Shown here in pieces: positions 1 through 8,960 of a stretch of 64,000 nucleotides of DNA (position 1 is the stretch's first letter; each line of letters opens with the position of its first letter). The notes under the pieces were generated by a model that ran no database searches, was not told where the DNA came from, and was given only the letters and a program-made list of their open reading frames with translations. The translations under genes were made by a program, and so were the position numbers. Source of the stretch: Saccharicrinis sp963675435 (GTDB lineage: Bacteria; Bacteroidota; Bacteroidia; Bacteroidales; Marinilabiliaceae); contig OY776216.1 in assembly GCA_963675435.1 (NCBI GenBank), forward strand, positions 4,402,001 through 4,466,000. The letters are read 5' to 3'.

Positions 1-485
1 GTATAACCTATAATTACACCTTTTTCAGTATCTACATTGCCTAAAATACCTACTTCAAAATCAGGAATGATATATGGAAAAACATCCTCATCCCGATCCA
101 CTTCTTTAATATCATTCAGGTTGCTGATATCAATTGTCAAAAGATCAACATAACTATCAGCATACAACATATTTCCTTTAATAGCTATATCAACATTTCC
201 TGGTATTTCAATAAAGGAAACATTTTGAGGATCGGAAGGATCAGAATTATCAATAACATGAATACCTTTCTGATATTCATTGATAAATATAAAATCATCT
301 TTGAAATATATTTTACCAGCCTTATTTATATCTTCTGGCGGAAGCACACAAAATGCGGATCTTAAATCGGAATAACTCATATACTCAGGCGTATTTACCG
401 TATAAGTATCTTCAATTTGATTGGTACAGGAAAATGATACCAAAGCAATAGTTAGTAAAAATAGATATTGTATTCTTTTCTTCAT
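1..485 (-). CDS. LVIVD-repeat lipoprotein, 3' end cut by window edge
   Basis: The reading frame runs from an ATG at 483-485 (minus strand) to the window edge without a stop, giving about 161 residues. The N-terminus is a lipoprotein signal (MKKRIQYLFLLTIALVSFSC) with the lipobox Cys at residue 20. The body contains the pattern KGIHVIDNSDPSDPQNVSFI followed by GNVDIAIKGNMLYADSYVDL, which is typical of LVIVD repeats that build beta-propeller-like surface proteins in Bacteroidota. The product is presumably a membrane-anchored surface protein; its function is unknown. The gene is divergent from the small secreted protein at 674. The family call is fairly sure, the role is not. Confidence 0.75.
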   Translation of the reverse strand, partial: MKKRIQYLFLLTIALVSFSCTNQIEDTYTVNTPEYMSYSDLRSAFCVLPPEDINKAGKIYFKDDFIFINEYQKGIHVIDNSDPSDPQNVSFIEIPGNVDIAIKGNMLYADSYVDLLTIDISNLNDIKEVDRDEDVFPYIIPDFEVGILGNVDTEKGVIIGY

Positions 486-673
486 GACGCTTTTGATTAT
501 TAGGTTAATAGTATGTGGTTGCAAACACATTGTATTGATGTTTGATAGTTGGCTAGGTTGCGTCTTTATTAAAGAATTATGCCTATAATAAATAATTGAT
601 CATTGTTTTTACATTGTCATCTTGTTTACGCAACTATTGGCTAAAACTTCCATCATTAAAAAAAACATAACTC

Positions 674-1237
674 ATGAGAAACCTACTTTTGATATCATTC
701 ATATTTATTTCAGTGACTACTTACAGTCAGGAGCAAAACCAAAATAAAATCAAAATAAAATATCAAAACTACACGGCCTACACCCAAATGATTGGATCAC
801 AAAAAGACCACAATGCCATCATCAATTCAATTCAAATGGAACATAACTTTTTATTAAATAAAACCGTTGCATTTGGTCTATCTACTGGTATTGAATGGAT
901 GGATATAAAAATGGCCTCTGTTGGACCTAACCTAAAAATTTTCATCCCCCTTTTTAACCAACCATCATTATATATTGGAGCAAGCTATGGAACTGTAATC
1001 GCACTAGAAGATCAAAAAGAGGAATGGATTGAAGTATTAGAAACAAAGGGAAAACACTTTTTTAATACAGAAGTTGGCTATGCATTCCCATCCTGGAGTG
1101 AGATGGCTTTTTATATAGCTATGGGATATCGAAATCAAAGTTATTCTTATACAAGAACTGATTGGTGGAGGAATGAAGTAGAAAGAAATATTGAATACAA
1201 TAGATTTATCCTCAAATTAGGAATACGATTGTTTTAA
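674..1237 (+). CDS. secreted protein, probable small outer-membrane beta-barrel
   Basis: 187 residues. A signal peptide (MRNLLLISFIFISVTTYS, cleavage before QEQ) is followed by alternating hydrophobic/polar strands rich in Tyr, Trp and Gly, such as AFGLSTGIEWMDIKMASVGP and PSLYIGASYGTVIAL, and the chain ends in ILKLGIRLF with a terminal Phe. This strand pattern plus aromatic C-terminus is what small outer-membrane beta-barrels of Bacteroidota look like; I do not recognise a named family. The ATG follows an A-rich leader (AAAAAAACATAACTC) with no Shine-Dalgarno site, normal for the phylum. It is transcribed towards the NlpC/P60 gene and ends 25 bp from it. Confidence 0.6.
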   Translation: MRNLLLISFIFISVTTYSQEQNQNKIKIKYQNYTAYTQMIGSQKDHNAIINSIQMEHNFLLNKTVAFGLSTGIEWMDIKMASVGPNLKIFIPLFNQPSLYIGASYGTVIALEDQKEEWIEVLETKGKHFFNTEVGYAFPSWSEMAFYIAMGYRNQSYSYTRTDWWRNEVERNIEYNRFILKLGIRLF

Positions 1238-1262
1238 GTTCAATCCCCTTTACTTGAATTAA

Positions 1263-1859
1263 TTAAAACACCCTGGTACCAAATATAAATTTATCTTTCC
1301 ACCAACTATTGTCTAAAGAGGTAATTGTAACACCCTTGCTTGATGAGGTATGAATAAACTGATTATTTCCTATACAAATTCCTGCATGAGTGATATACTT
1401 GCTTGTTTTATAGGTATTAATAAAGAATACTAAATCTCCTTTCTTCAAATCATATTTGTTATAAACAATTTTGCCATAACGAGCCTGTTCTTCTGAATTA
1501 TGAGGTAGTTTAATTCCATTTTGAGCAAAAGCACGCATCACCAATCCGGAACAATCCATACATTTCGAGGATGAACCTCCCATACAATGTGGAACGCCCA
1601 TGTATTTTCGTGCTGATTTTATAATATCATCAACCTCAACTTTGCCGGTAAATAAACTTTTTTCGGTTCCGCTAGCAATAAACTGATTTAACCTTTTATT
1701 GCCTGTTTTGTGTGTAGAAGTTATAGGAGTCTTGTTCCTTTTTTGATAATCAACTTCTGGTAGGGCTTTCCTTGAGCATGATGATGCCATTATAAAAGTT
1801 AAAAACAAAAAACTATATAGAGAAAATTGAATTAGTAACTTATCTTTCTTTAAAAACAT
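1263..1859 (-). CDS. NlpC/P60 family cell-wall peptidase, lipoprotein
   Basis: 198 residues from the chosen ATG at 1859; an upstream in-frame ATG at 1904 would add 15 residues ahead of the signal peptide and is less likely. The N-terminus MFLKKDKLLIQFSLYSFL leads into a lipobox LTFIMASSC. The NlpC/P60 (C40) catalytic domain fills the C-terminal half: the Cys nucleophile is in MDCSGLVMRAF and the His in THAGICIGNNQFIHT, with the usual GDLVFF turn between. Family members cleave peptide stems of peptidoglycan, typically between D-Glu and the diamino acid. An outer- or inner-membrane-anchored hydrolase is inferred. It converges with the gene at 674-1237. Confidence 0.85.
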   Translation of the reverse strand: MFLKKDKLLIQFSLYSFLFLTFIMASSCSRKALPEVDYQKRNKTPITSTHKTGNKRLNQFIASGTEKSLFTGKVEVDDIIKSARKYMGVPHCMGGSSSKCMDCSGLVMRAFAQNGIKLPHNSEEQARYGKIVYNKYDLKKGDLVFFINTYKTSKYITHAGICIGNNQFIHTSSSKGVTITSLDNSWWKDKFIFGTRVF

Positions 1860-1928
1860 GTTGAGTTTGTATTGATTATATAATACTGGGCTCAATATTA
1901 ACAATTATATAAATAAAATCCATAAGTC

Positions 1929-2649
1929 ATGATTAATTCTAAAATAAAGGAGATCAGGAAATTTTGCTCAAACAATTCTGACCCTGCAATTATAAAGAAG
2001 TACCAAGGATATTTTAAGAATGGATATGATGGATATGGAGTTGATAACAAATTGCAAAAAATAAATTGATATTTAGGTTGAAGAATGGCAAAATGAAATG
2101 ACTATTGAAGGCTACCTTACTCTGGGAGATCTGTTGATGAGAAAAGGAAGATATGATGATAAAAATCTAGCAATAGCATTTCTTAAAACCAGAAGAGTAG
2201 AATTTACAAAGGAAACTTTTTTCCGAATTGGTAATTGGTTTGATTATGGAATAAATAATTGGGCTACTACTGATGTTTTATGTATGCTCATTTTATCTGC
2301 TTTACTAGTTGATAAAGTAATCGACTTTGAGAATTTAAAAACATGGAATAATGCTGAATCTGAATGGAAACGCAGGGCGATGCCTGTTTCACTGGTTGAA
2401 CTTTATAAATTAACAAAGAATTTGAAGCTTGCAGATACTTTTTTATTAATTGAACCGTTAATGCTTGATGTTTCTGAATATGTTCAAAAAGGAATTGGCA
2501 CCTTATTTCGTGGTTTATGAAAAAAAGATCCTGTTCAAATTGAAGATTTTCTGATGAAATAGAAAGACCAATGTGTCAGATTAATCATTCAATACTCCAC
2601 TGAAAAAATGGATAAGGAATACAGAAAAAAAATTAGAAAAAGAAAATAG
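1929..2649 (+). pseudogene. decayed AlkD-like DNA alkylation repair gene
   Basis: The pieces add up to one AlkD/HEAT-like DNA glycosylase-type protein. Frame 1 (1929-2069) encodes KIKEIRKFCSNNSDPAIIKK and the KYQGYFKNGYDGYGVD region, then stops. After a frame change near 2060-2077 the longest intact stretch, 2098-2520, has FRIGNWFDYGINNWATTDVL and SEWKRRAMPVSLVELYKL, hallmark AlkD-family segments. At 2518 a TGA and at 2560 a TAG interrupt a frame that otherwise continues to 2649 (VQIEDFLMK, then KDQCVRLIIQYSTEKMDKEY). Both in-frame stops sit where the family usually has Trp. Family members excise alkylated purines. With a frameshift and two nonsense codons the gene is almost certainly dead. 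Treating 2098-2520 as a short intact gene would be misleading. Confidence 0.8.
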
Positions 2650-2670
2650 TGTAAATAAAGTAAATTCTCC

Positions 2671-3543
2671 TCATTCAAAATCAAATATCTTTTTAAACTT
2701 TTTAGGAATGGGAGCTAGTACTTTTAATTTTTCATTGGTAAACGGATGTATAAACTCCAACAAGTTTGAATGCAAATACAAACCTTTTCCTTTTAAAATC
2801 AATCCCTCTTTTCCATAATCAGCATCACCTAAAATTGGATTTCCTATGGATGATAAATGTTTACGTAATTGATGACGCCTCCCTGTAAAAAGAGTTAACT
2901 CAACCAGGTTTAAAAAGGTAAAACGCTCTGAAATTTCAGATTTCACAACCTTGTACGCAGATTTGGCTTTTTTACCATCTACTTCATCTTCTACAATTCC
3001 GCTTTTAGGCATTGCTCCAATTGTAATAGCCAGATATTTTTTATTAATACTTCTGCTTTCGAAAACCTTATTCAATAAAATTACAGCTTCCTGTGTTTTA
3101 CCAATAAGCAAAGCACCACTGGTTGGATAATCCAGCCTATGAATAGGTTCCGGACGATCTAAAGCATCTGGTTGGGTACTTTTTTTCAGGTTAGAAGGTA
3201 AAGCATTTTCCAGAGTTATCTTTTTATTTCCGCTCACCAATATACCTGCAGGCTTACTTACTACTGCCAAATAATCATCCTCAAATAAAACTTCAATAGG
3301 ATAATCTATTGTTGGTTTAACAACTGCTGTTTTATTTTCAAACAACTCAAGTGCTTCTCCTCCTTCAATAAAATCAGCTGTCTGTCCCTGCTTACCATTT
3401 ACATAAACAAAACCGCTTTTAATCGCCTTTTTAATGCTCTTTTTGGAAGGAAGAGAAGCAAATAATTCCGGTGCAATTTCCGACAATCGCTTTTTCTCTT
3501 CTAAATGAGGAACTGTTAACTTTTCTAGTAGTCTACCTTGCAT
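2671..3543 (-). CDS. RluA-family RNA pseudouridine synthase
   Basis: 290 residues. An S4-like RNA-binding segment (about residues 25-70, with SGFVYVNGKQGQTADFIEGG) precedes a catalytic domain. The active-site Asp is D138 in PIHRLDYPTSGALLIGKT, and the second conserved block TLFTGRRHQLRKHLSSIGNP is present with GDADYG after it. Members isomerise specific uridines in rRNA or tRNA to pseudouridine in the cytoplasm. The motif HRLDYPTSG (versus the common HRLDxxTSG with D/K/R) places it in the RluA/RluD group, but the target base cannot be told from sequence. It is 95 bp downstream in the same direction of the acyl-CoA synthetase. Confidence 0.88.
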   Translation of the reverse strand: MQGRLLEKLTVPHLEEKKRLSEIAPELFASLPSKKSIKKAIKSGFVYVNGKQGQTADFIEGGEALELFENKTAVVKPTIDYPIEVLFEDDYLAVVSKPAGILVSGNKKITLENALPSNLKKSTQPDALDRPEPIHRLDYPTSGALLIGKTQEAVILLNKVFESRSINKKYLAITIGAMPKSGIVEDEVDGKKAKSAYKVVKSEISERFTFLNLVELTLFTGRRHQLRKHLSSIGNPILGDADYGKEGLILKGKGLYLHSNLLEFIHPFTNEKLKVLAPIPKKFKKIFDFE

Positions 3544-3638
3544 AATGCAAAAGTATAACTTATTAGTTAAAAGTTGAAAGTTTAAAGTCCTTTGATATCA
3601 CTAGAAGAACAATAGTACTTTCTACTTTTGACTGAAGA

Positions 3639-5696
3639 CTACTCCCCTTTCTCAATCCTGATCCTTGCATCAACAGCTACAATGTGCTTTAAGTTGCCCA
3701 TAAGCGGATTCAAATCAATTTCTTTAATTTCGGGATGCTGGTAAACTAAATTTGAAAACTGCACAATAATTTCAGCAAACAAATCAATATTAACTCCCTC
3801 ATGACCTCTTAAGCCATGAAGAATTTTTATGCCCTTCAAACTCTTAATCATATTCAACGCTTCTGCTTTTGACACCGGAGCCATACCATAACTCACATCT
3901 TTTAAAACCTCAACAAATACACCTCCGAGTCCACACAATATAGTATGTCCAAATCCTTCCTCGTATTTTGCACCCAAAAACAACTCTATGCCTGAAATCA
4001 TTTTCTGAATTAAAACACCCTCCGCTCCTTCTATCTGCATCAACTTATCGTATTTTTCATACAACTCATCAACATTACAAATATTTAAAAACACTCCTCC
4101 CACATCTGATTTATGAACAGGTCCTATTACCTTTAACACCACCGGAAATTCAATCTGATTAATGCGCATATCCAACTCTTGAATACTTCTTATAACCAGC
4201 TCATTTACAAAAGGAATATCTACTTTAGAAATCAATGCCGAAACTTTCTCAGGAGGTAAATAACCGTTTTCAAGCGTTGCTAAAAAATCATCAATTTCAA
4301 CAATCTGATTGTCTCGAACATCTTCAGAATCATAATCAATGCAAGAATATACCTTTGCCAGCGCCTCACCAAATATTACCTCATCCGGAAAATTTACATG
4401 ACCTTTTGATATAAAAGCTTCGATATCATCTTTAACATTAATAATTGAAGGAAGTATTGCAAATATAGGCTTCTGACACGATAAAGATTTTTGATGCAGA
4501 ACCTCGTAAACCTCTTTTACAGGGAAAAGACCTGAACTTCCAAAAATTACTACTATTGTATTTATCTGGTCAAGATCATTTTCACATGCATCAATAATCG
4601 TAGCCAACTGTTCTGCATTTCCTGTAGCTAAAAAGTCAATAGGATTAGCCACACTCGAACCATCATACAACTTCTCTTTCAATTGACTGGCTACTTCTCC
4701 ATCAAGTTTAGGCACTCTAAATCCGGCTTTTGAAAGTGTATCGGTAAGCATAACTGCAGGTCCACCTGCATGGGTAATAATAGCTATGTTTCTACCTTCA
4801 AATTCTTTAGTCATATAAATAGCTCCAACAACAGCCAATTCCATTCTTCCATAACACCTTACAATTCCAGCCTTCTTAAACAAGGCATCCACTGCCATAT
4901 CTGAATTTGCCATAGCTCCGGTGTGGCTTGAAGCAGCACGACTTCCATCCTCTGAAGATCCAGCTTTAATACCAGCAATTTTACACCCCTTATTAATCAG
5001 TGAACGAGCATGTTTCAATAGCTTTTTGCCATCATTCACACTTTCTATATAAAGCAGTTTTATTTTTGAACTCGTTTTAGGATCATAGTTTAAATCAAGA
5101 TATTCCAGTACATCTTCTACGCCCATCTGTGCACTATTCCCGACTGAATAAACACTATTAAAACGCAAGCCTAATGGTCGACCAATTTCCATAATAAAAA
5201 CAGCTGTAGCACCTGATCCCGAAATAAAATCAACACCTCTGTTACTAAAAACAGGAATAGGAGTAGTAAATACACTATGATGATTCTGGTTCATCATTCC
5301 AATACAATTCGGACCAATTAAACAGCCATCAACCTGATTAATAACCTCAACAATCTCACGTTCGTATTGAGCCCCCTGCTCACTCTCTTCACTAAAACCT
5401 GCAGAAATAATAATAAATGCTTTAGTTCCCTTATTTAGAGCCAGTGTTTTTACTACATAGGAACAATATTTAGCTGCAACTGCAATTACAGCCAAATCAA
5501 TATTTTGGGGTAAATCTTCAACCTTGGCATATGTAGCTAATCCCTGTACTATTACCGTTTTAGGATTAGTAACATAAATACTACCTTTAAAACTATTTAA
5601 AATATGATAAAGAATTTTACCGCCAGGTTTACTCAAATCGTTTGAGCCACCAATAACTACAATATTCCGGGGATTTAACAGCTGATGATTTACCAT
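3639..5696 (-). CDS. ADP-forming acetate/acyl-CoA synthetase, alpha-beta fusion
   Basis: 685 residues. The N-terminal CoA-binding domain (about 5-130: NIVVIGGSNDLSKPGGKILY, LIGPNCIGMMN) is followed by the succinyl-CoA-ligase-like domains, with the phospho-His candidate H258 in RAASSHTGAMANSD. A C-terminal ATP-grasp-like domain (about 470-680) carries FPVVLKVIGPVHKSDVGGV and EIDLNPLM. Such NDP-forming synthetases convert acyl-CoA + ADP + Pi to acid + CoA + ATP, conserving energy in acetate- or other acid-producing fermentations; the substrate cannot be assigned. Related Pat-type acetyltransferases have an extra GNAT domain, which is absent here. It may be co-transcribed with the downstream pseudouridine synthase. 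Confidence 0.85.
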   Translation of the reverse strand: MVNHQLLNPRNIVVIGGSNDLSKPGGKILYHILNSFKGSIYVTNPKTVIVQGLATYAKVEDLPQNIDLAVIAVAAKYCSYVVKTLALNKGTKAFIIISAGFSEESEQGAQYEREIVEVINQVDGCLIGPNCIGMMNQNHHSVFTTPIPVFSNRGVDFISGSGATAVFIMEIGRPLGLRFNSVYSVGNSAQMGVEDVLEYLDLNYDPKTSSKIKLLYIESVNDGKKLLKHARSLINKGCKIAGIKAGSSEDGSRAASSHTGAMANSDMAVDALFKKAGIVRCYGRMELAVVGAIYMTKEFEGRNIAIITHAGGPAVMLTDTLSKAGFRVPKLDGEVASQLKEKLYDGSSVANPIDFLATGNAEQLATIIDACENDLDQINTIVVIFGSSGLFPVKEVYEVLHQKSLSCQKPIFAILPSIINVKDDIEAFISKGHVNFPDEVIFGEALAKVYSCIDYDSEDVRDNQIVEIDDFLATLENGYLPPEKVSALISKVDIPFVNELVIRSIQELDMRINQIEFPVVLKVIGPVHKSDVGGVFLNICNVDELYEKYDKLMQIEGAEGVLIQKMISGIELFLGAKYEEGFGHTILCGLGGVFVEVLKDVSYGMAPVSKAEALNMIKSLKGIKILHGLRGHEGVNIDLFAEIIVQFSNLVYQHPEIKEIDLNPLMGNLKHIVAVDARIRIEKGE

Positions 5697-5875
5697 AAGA
5701 TCAATGTTTTAGCTATTACTTATATAAAACTCTTGAATTTAACTGAAAAATACAATGAATAATATCACTAAGTATTACAACCTAATTTTCAACAACAAAA
5801 CACCTGTAGATATTTTCTGTATACCAATTTTCGATGTTAAAATACGAACCTGATTCCTCCTCTAAACTATTTTAG

Positions 5876-5883
5876 TATTTTTG
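5876..5883 (+). promoter_or_regulatory. putative -7 box upstream of hydE
   Basis: TATTTTTG fits the Bacteroidota sigma-ABfr -7 consensus TAnnTTTG and lies 20 bp before the hydE ATG. No clear -33 TTG is visible at the right distance, so this is a partial match only. Confidence 0.4.
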
Positions 5884-5902
5884 TACTCTAATCGTAACAG
5901 TA

Positions 5903-6988
5903 ATGACAAACATACAATCCATTATAGATAAAAAAGAATATAGTTTTCAAGACATTACCACTTTGCTTCAATTAGAGGGTGATGATCAAAAATTATTATT
6001 CAAAAAATCGGAAGATACTCAATTAAAATACGTCGGGAATAAAGTATTTTACAGAGGACTGGTTGAGTTTTCGAATGTATGTACAAAAAATTGCTATTAT
6101 TGCGGTATACGCAAAGACAATAATAATGTTGATCGATACAATATTGAAGATAAAGACATTATTGAAGCTGCTATTTTTGCCTGGAAAAACAGATATGCTT
6201 CAATAGTGATTCAGGGGGGAGAAAGAAGTGATGAGCACTATATTAACCAAATTGATCGCCTAATACAACAAATAAAAAAAGAAACTCATGGTGATTTAGG
6301 AATTACGTTGTCGCTTGGTGAACAAACTCTTGAAACCTACCAAAAGTGGTATAATAGTGGAGCGCACAGATATCTTCTTCGTATAGAAAGCTCTAACCAG
6401 AATTTGTACGAACAGATTCATCCTAAAGATCAACTTCATGATTACAACCAAAGGATTGAAGCTTTAAAATCATTAAGAAAAGCGGAATACCAAGTTGGAA
6501 CGGGAGTTATGGTTGGACTGCCGGGACAATCATTTGAAGATCTAGCAAACGATCTTCTTTTTATGAAGCGTATTGACATTGATATGTGTGGAATGGGGCC
6601 TTATATTGAACATCAGGATACACCATTATTTAAGCGAAGAGGCGAATTATGGCCCATAAAAAAACGCTTTAGCACAACACTTAACATGATTGCCCTGTTA
6701 AGAATTATAATGAAGGATATTAATATTGCTGCAGCTACAGCTTTACAAGCTATTGACCCAATGGGCCGCGAAAAAGCTTTAAAAATTGGTGCTAATGTTA
6801 TTATGCCTAATATTACGCCTACTTTAAATAGAAAAAATTATCAGCTATACGAAAATAAACCTTGTACAGATGAGGGAGCTGAAGATTGTGGCAACTGTTT
6901 GAGCATGAGAATAGAACTAGCCAATAGAAAAATTGGTTTAGGAGAATGGGGTGATTCAAAACATTACTATAAGCGAAAAAATAAATAA
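5903..6988 (+). CDS. hydE: [FeFe]-hydrogenase maturation radical SAM enzyme HydE
   Basis: 361 residues. The radical SAM cluster motif is C60-x3-C64-x2-C67 in VCTKNCYYCGIRKDN, followed by YASIVIQGGERSDE and a TIM-barrel with GVMVGLPGQSFEDLANDL and GPYIEHQDTPLF. The C-terminus has C321-x7-C329-x2-C332 (CTDEGAEDCGNC), the spacing of the second iron-sulfur site in HydE; this helps separate it from PylB and BioB. HydE acts with HydF and HydG to build the dithiolate-bridged H-cluster of [FeFe] hydrogenases. Neither partner nor a hydrogenase gene is in this window. It stands alone, divergent from the acyl-CoA synthetase gene. Confidence 0.88.
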   Translation: MTNIQSIIDKKEYSFQDITTLLQLEGDDQKLLFKKSEDTQLKYVGNKVFYRGLVEFSNVCTKNCYYCGIRKDNNNVDRYNIEDKDIIEAAIFAWKNRYASIVIQGGERSDEHYINQIDRLIQQIKKETHGDLGITLSLGEQTLETYQKWYNSGAHRYLLRIESSNQNLYEQIHPKDQLHDYNQRIEALKSLRKAEYQVGTGVMVGLPGQSFEDLANDLLFMKRIDIDMCGMGPYIEHQDTPLFKRRGELWPIKKRFSTTLNMIALLRIIMKDINIAAATALQAIDPMGREKALKIGANVIMPNITPTLNRKNYQLYENKPCTDEGAEDCGNCLSMRIELANRKIGLGEWGDSKHYYKRKNK

Positions 6989-7293
6989 TTCCGAACATAC
7001 AACCTATAATTGAGAATAAACATCTACAAATGAAATACTTAACGTTATATTTTATTTATAATAAGATATTTTCCGTGTACTTTAATATGAATTTGATTAG
7101 AAATAATACCTTATTTTTAAACCAAATTTGTTGACAGTTGTTCCTAAAACATTAGTCACACAGATTCATTTTTAATGAAAAAAATGAATTTGCATCACAT
7201 TATTGTGTTAGATTATTATTTACAATTATATGCCATTATTCAGTGTCATTAAATGTAGAAAACATCTGGCCATCATAAACAAACAACAGTAAA
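6989..7293. other. AT-rich gap between hydE and zwf
   Basis: I see no gene here. A 10-bp inverted repeat, ATTCATTTTT at 7164-7173 and AAAAATGAAT at 7180-7189, could form a weak hairpin; its role (terminator of hydE or operator of zwf) is undetermined. No TAnnTTTG box could be placed convincingly. Confidence 0.3.
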
Positions 7294-8829
7294 ATGAAAA
7301 AACCAAAAAATCATATATTAGTCATTTTTGGCGCTTCTGGTGACTTAACTTACAGAAAATTGGTACCTGCAGTATTTGACTTATATAATAAAGATTTACT
7401 TCCTGAAAAATTTGCCATTCTTGGTGTTGGACGTACAGAATTTGCAGATGACGAATTCAGAACCAAAATGAAAGAAGGTATTCAGCAATTTGCAAATACA
7501 AGTAAAGAAAAAGGTTGCGAAAAAAACATTGAAACCTTTACTAATAAGCTTTATTACCATTCTTTAAATACTAAGGAAGAAGCGGAATATAAAGATTTTA
7601 AACATCATTTATTTCAGTTGGACGAAAAACTAAAAACAGATAATAATTTTATCTTTTATTTGGCAACTCCTCCTAGCCTGTACAACATTATTCCTGAATA
7701 TTTAGCTAAACAAGATTTAAATATTGAAGATGATGGATTTAGACGAGTAATTATTGAAAAACCTTTTGGATATGATCTTCAGTCAGCACAAGCTTTAAAT
7801 GCCAGCTTATTGCAAAATTTTTCCGAAGATCAGTTATACCGAATTGACCACTACTTAGGTAAAGAAACTGTACAAAACTTATTGGTTACCCGATTTTCAA
7901 ACGGAATTTTTGAGCCGCTTTGGAACCGTAATTATGTCAGCCATGTTGAAATTACCTCGGCAGAAAGCATTGGAGTTGGTAACAGAGGTGGTTATTATGA
8001 AGGTTCAGGGGCATTAAGAGATATGCTTCAGAATCACTTATTACTACTGGCTAGTTTAATTGGAATGGAACCACCTGCACTAATCAATTCGAATAGTATT
8101 CGTAACGAGATGGTAAAGGTATTACAATCCATCCGACCAATAAAAGAAGAAGATGTAGAAAAACATGTGGTACGCGGACAATATGTTCCATCAACTATTA
8201 AAGGAGTAAAAGTTAAAGGATACAGAGAAGAAAAAGGTGTTGATCCTGAATCAAGAACAGAAACCTATGTTGCCATGAAATTTTTCATTGATAACATGAG
8301 ATGGGCTGACGTTCCTTTTTTAATCAGAACTGGCAAAAGCCTACCAACAAGAGTAACAGAAGTTGTTATTCACTTCAAGCATACACCGCATCACTTATTT
8401 TCTGAACATTCAACCATTATGCAACAACATAATCAGTTGGTAATTAGAATTCAACCTGATGAAGGTTTATTATTTAAGTTTGGAATGAAAGTTCCAGGTT
8501 CTGGTTTTAATGTTCAGAACGTAAATATGGATTTCCATTATTCTGATTTATCTGATGATTATCTTCCTGGAGCTTATGAGCGTTTACTTCACGATTGTAT
8601 GTTAGGCGATGCTACACTATACTCAAGAGGAGATGCGGTTGAAGCTGCCTGGAAATTTGTTGAACCCATTCAAAAAGCCTGGGTAAACAATCCTGATATT
8701 CCGGTTCATGGATATCCTGCAGGAACATGGGGACCTGATATTGCAGATAGTTTATTTGAAGATGAGCACCTTTCTTGGCGTTATCCTTGTAAAAACTTAG
8801 CAAACGATGGTAATTATTGCGAGTTGTAA
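7294..8829 (+). CDS. zwf: glucose-6-phosphate 1-dehydrogenase
   Basis: 511 residues, usual length for the family. The NADP-binding motif GASGDLT is at residues 13-19, the conserved EKPFGYD at 155-161, and the active-site signature RIDHYLGKE at 183-191. C-terminal blocks ALRDMLQNHLLLL, FLIRTGKSLPTRVTEV and the ending AGTWGPDIADSLF are intact. The enzyme oxidises glucose-6-phosphate to 6-phosphogluconolactone, the entry to the oxidative pentose phosphate pathway, yielding NADPH. The next gene encodes the lactonase that acts on its product. A 6-phosphogluconate dehydrogenase gene, which often accompanies the pair in Bacteroidota, is not beside it here. Confidence 0.97.
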   Translation: MKKPKNHILVIFGASGDLTYRKLVPAVFDLYNKDLLPEKFAILGVGRTEFADDEFRTKMKEGIQQFANTSKEKGCEKNIETFTNKLYYHSLNTKEEAEYKDFKHHLFQLDEKLKTDNNFIFYLATPPSLYNIIPEYLAKQDLNIEDDGFRRVIIEKPFGYDLQSAQALNASLLQNFSEDQLYRIDHYLGKETVQNLLVTRFSNGIFEPLWNRNYVSHVEITSAESIGVGNRGGYYEGSGALRDMLQNHLLLLASLIGMEPPALINSNSIRNEMVKVLQSIRPIKEEDVEKHVVRGQYVPSTIKGVKVKGYREEKGVDPESRTETYVAMKFFIDNMRWADVPFLIRTGKSLPTRVTEVVIHFKHTPHHLFSEHSTIMQQHNQLVIRIQPDEGLLFKFGMKVPGSGFNVQNVNMDFHYSDLSDDYLPGAYERLLHDCMLGDATLYSRGDAVEAAWKFVEPIQKAWVNNPDIPVHGYPAGTWGPDIADSLFEDEHLSWRYPCKNLANDGNYCEL

Positions 8830-8960
8830 ACAATCGGCGCAAATTGAAATTATAACATTAATGCTCAAAAGTCGCCTTTTGAAAGTAGATTTATGATTTA
8901 CTTAAATTGAGTAATTTTAAATATTGCTTAAGGCAGCTTTTGACTTTTAACACAAAAAAA

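Noticed and set aside
3968..4162. Open frame on the plus strand inside the acyl-CoA synthetase gene
   Set aside because: It lies wholly antisense to a well-supported gene, has low-complexity Pro/Leu/Thr composition and no family similarity.
8612..8842. Minus-strand open frame over the end of zwf
   Set aside because: Antisense shadow of a conserved gene end, no independent support.
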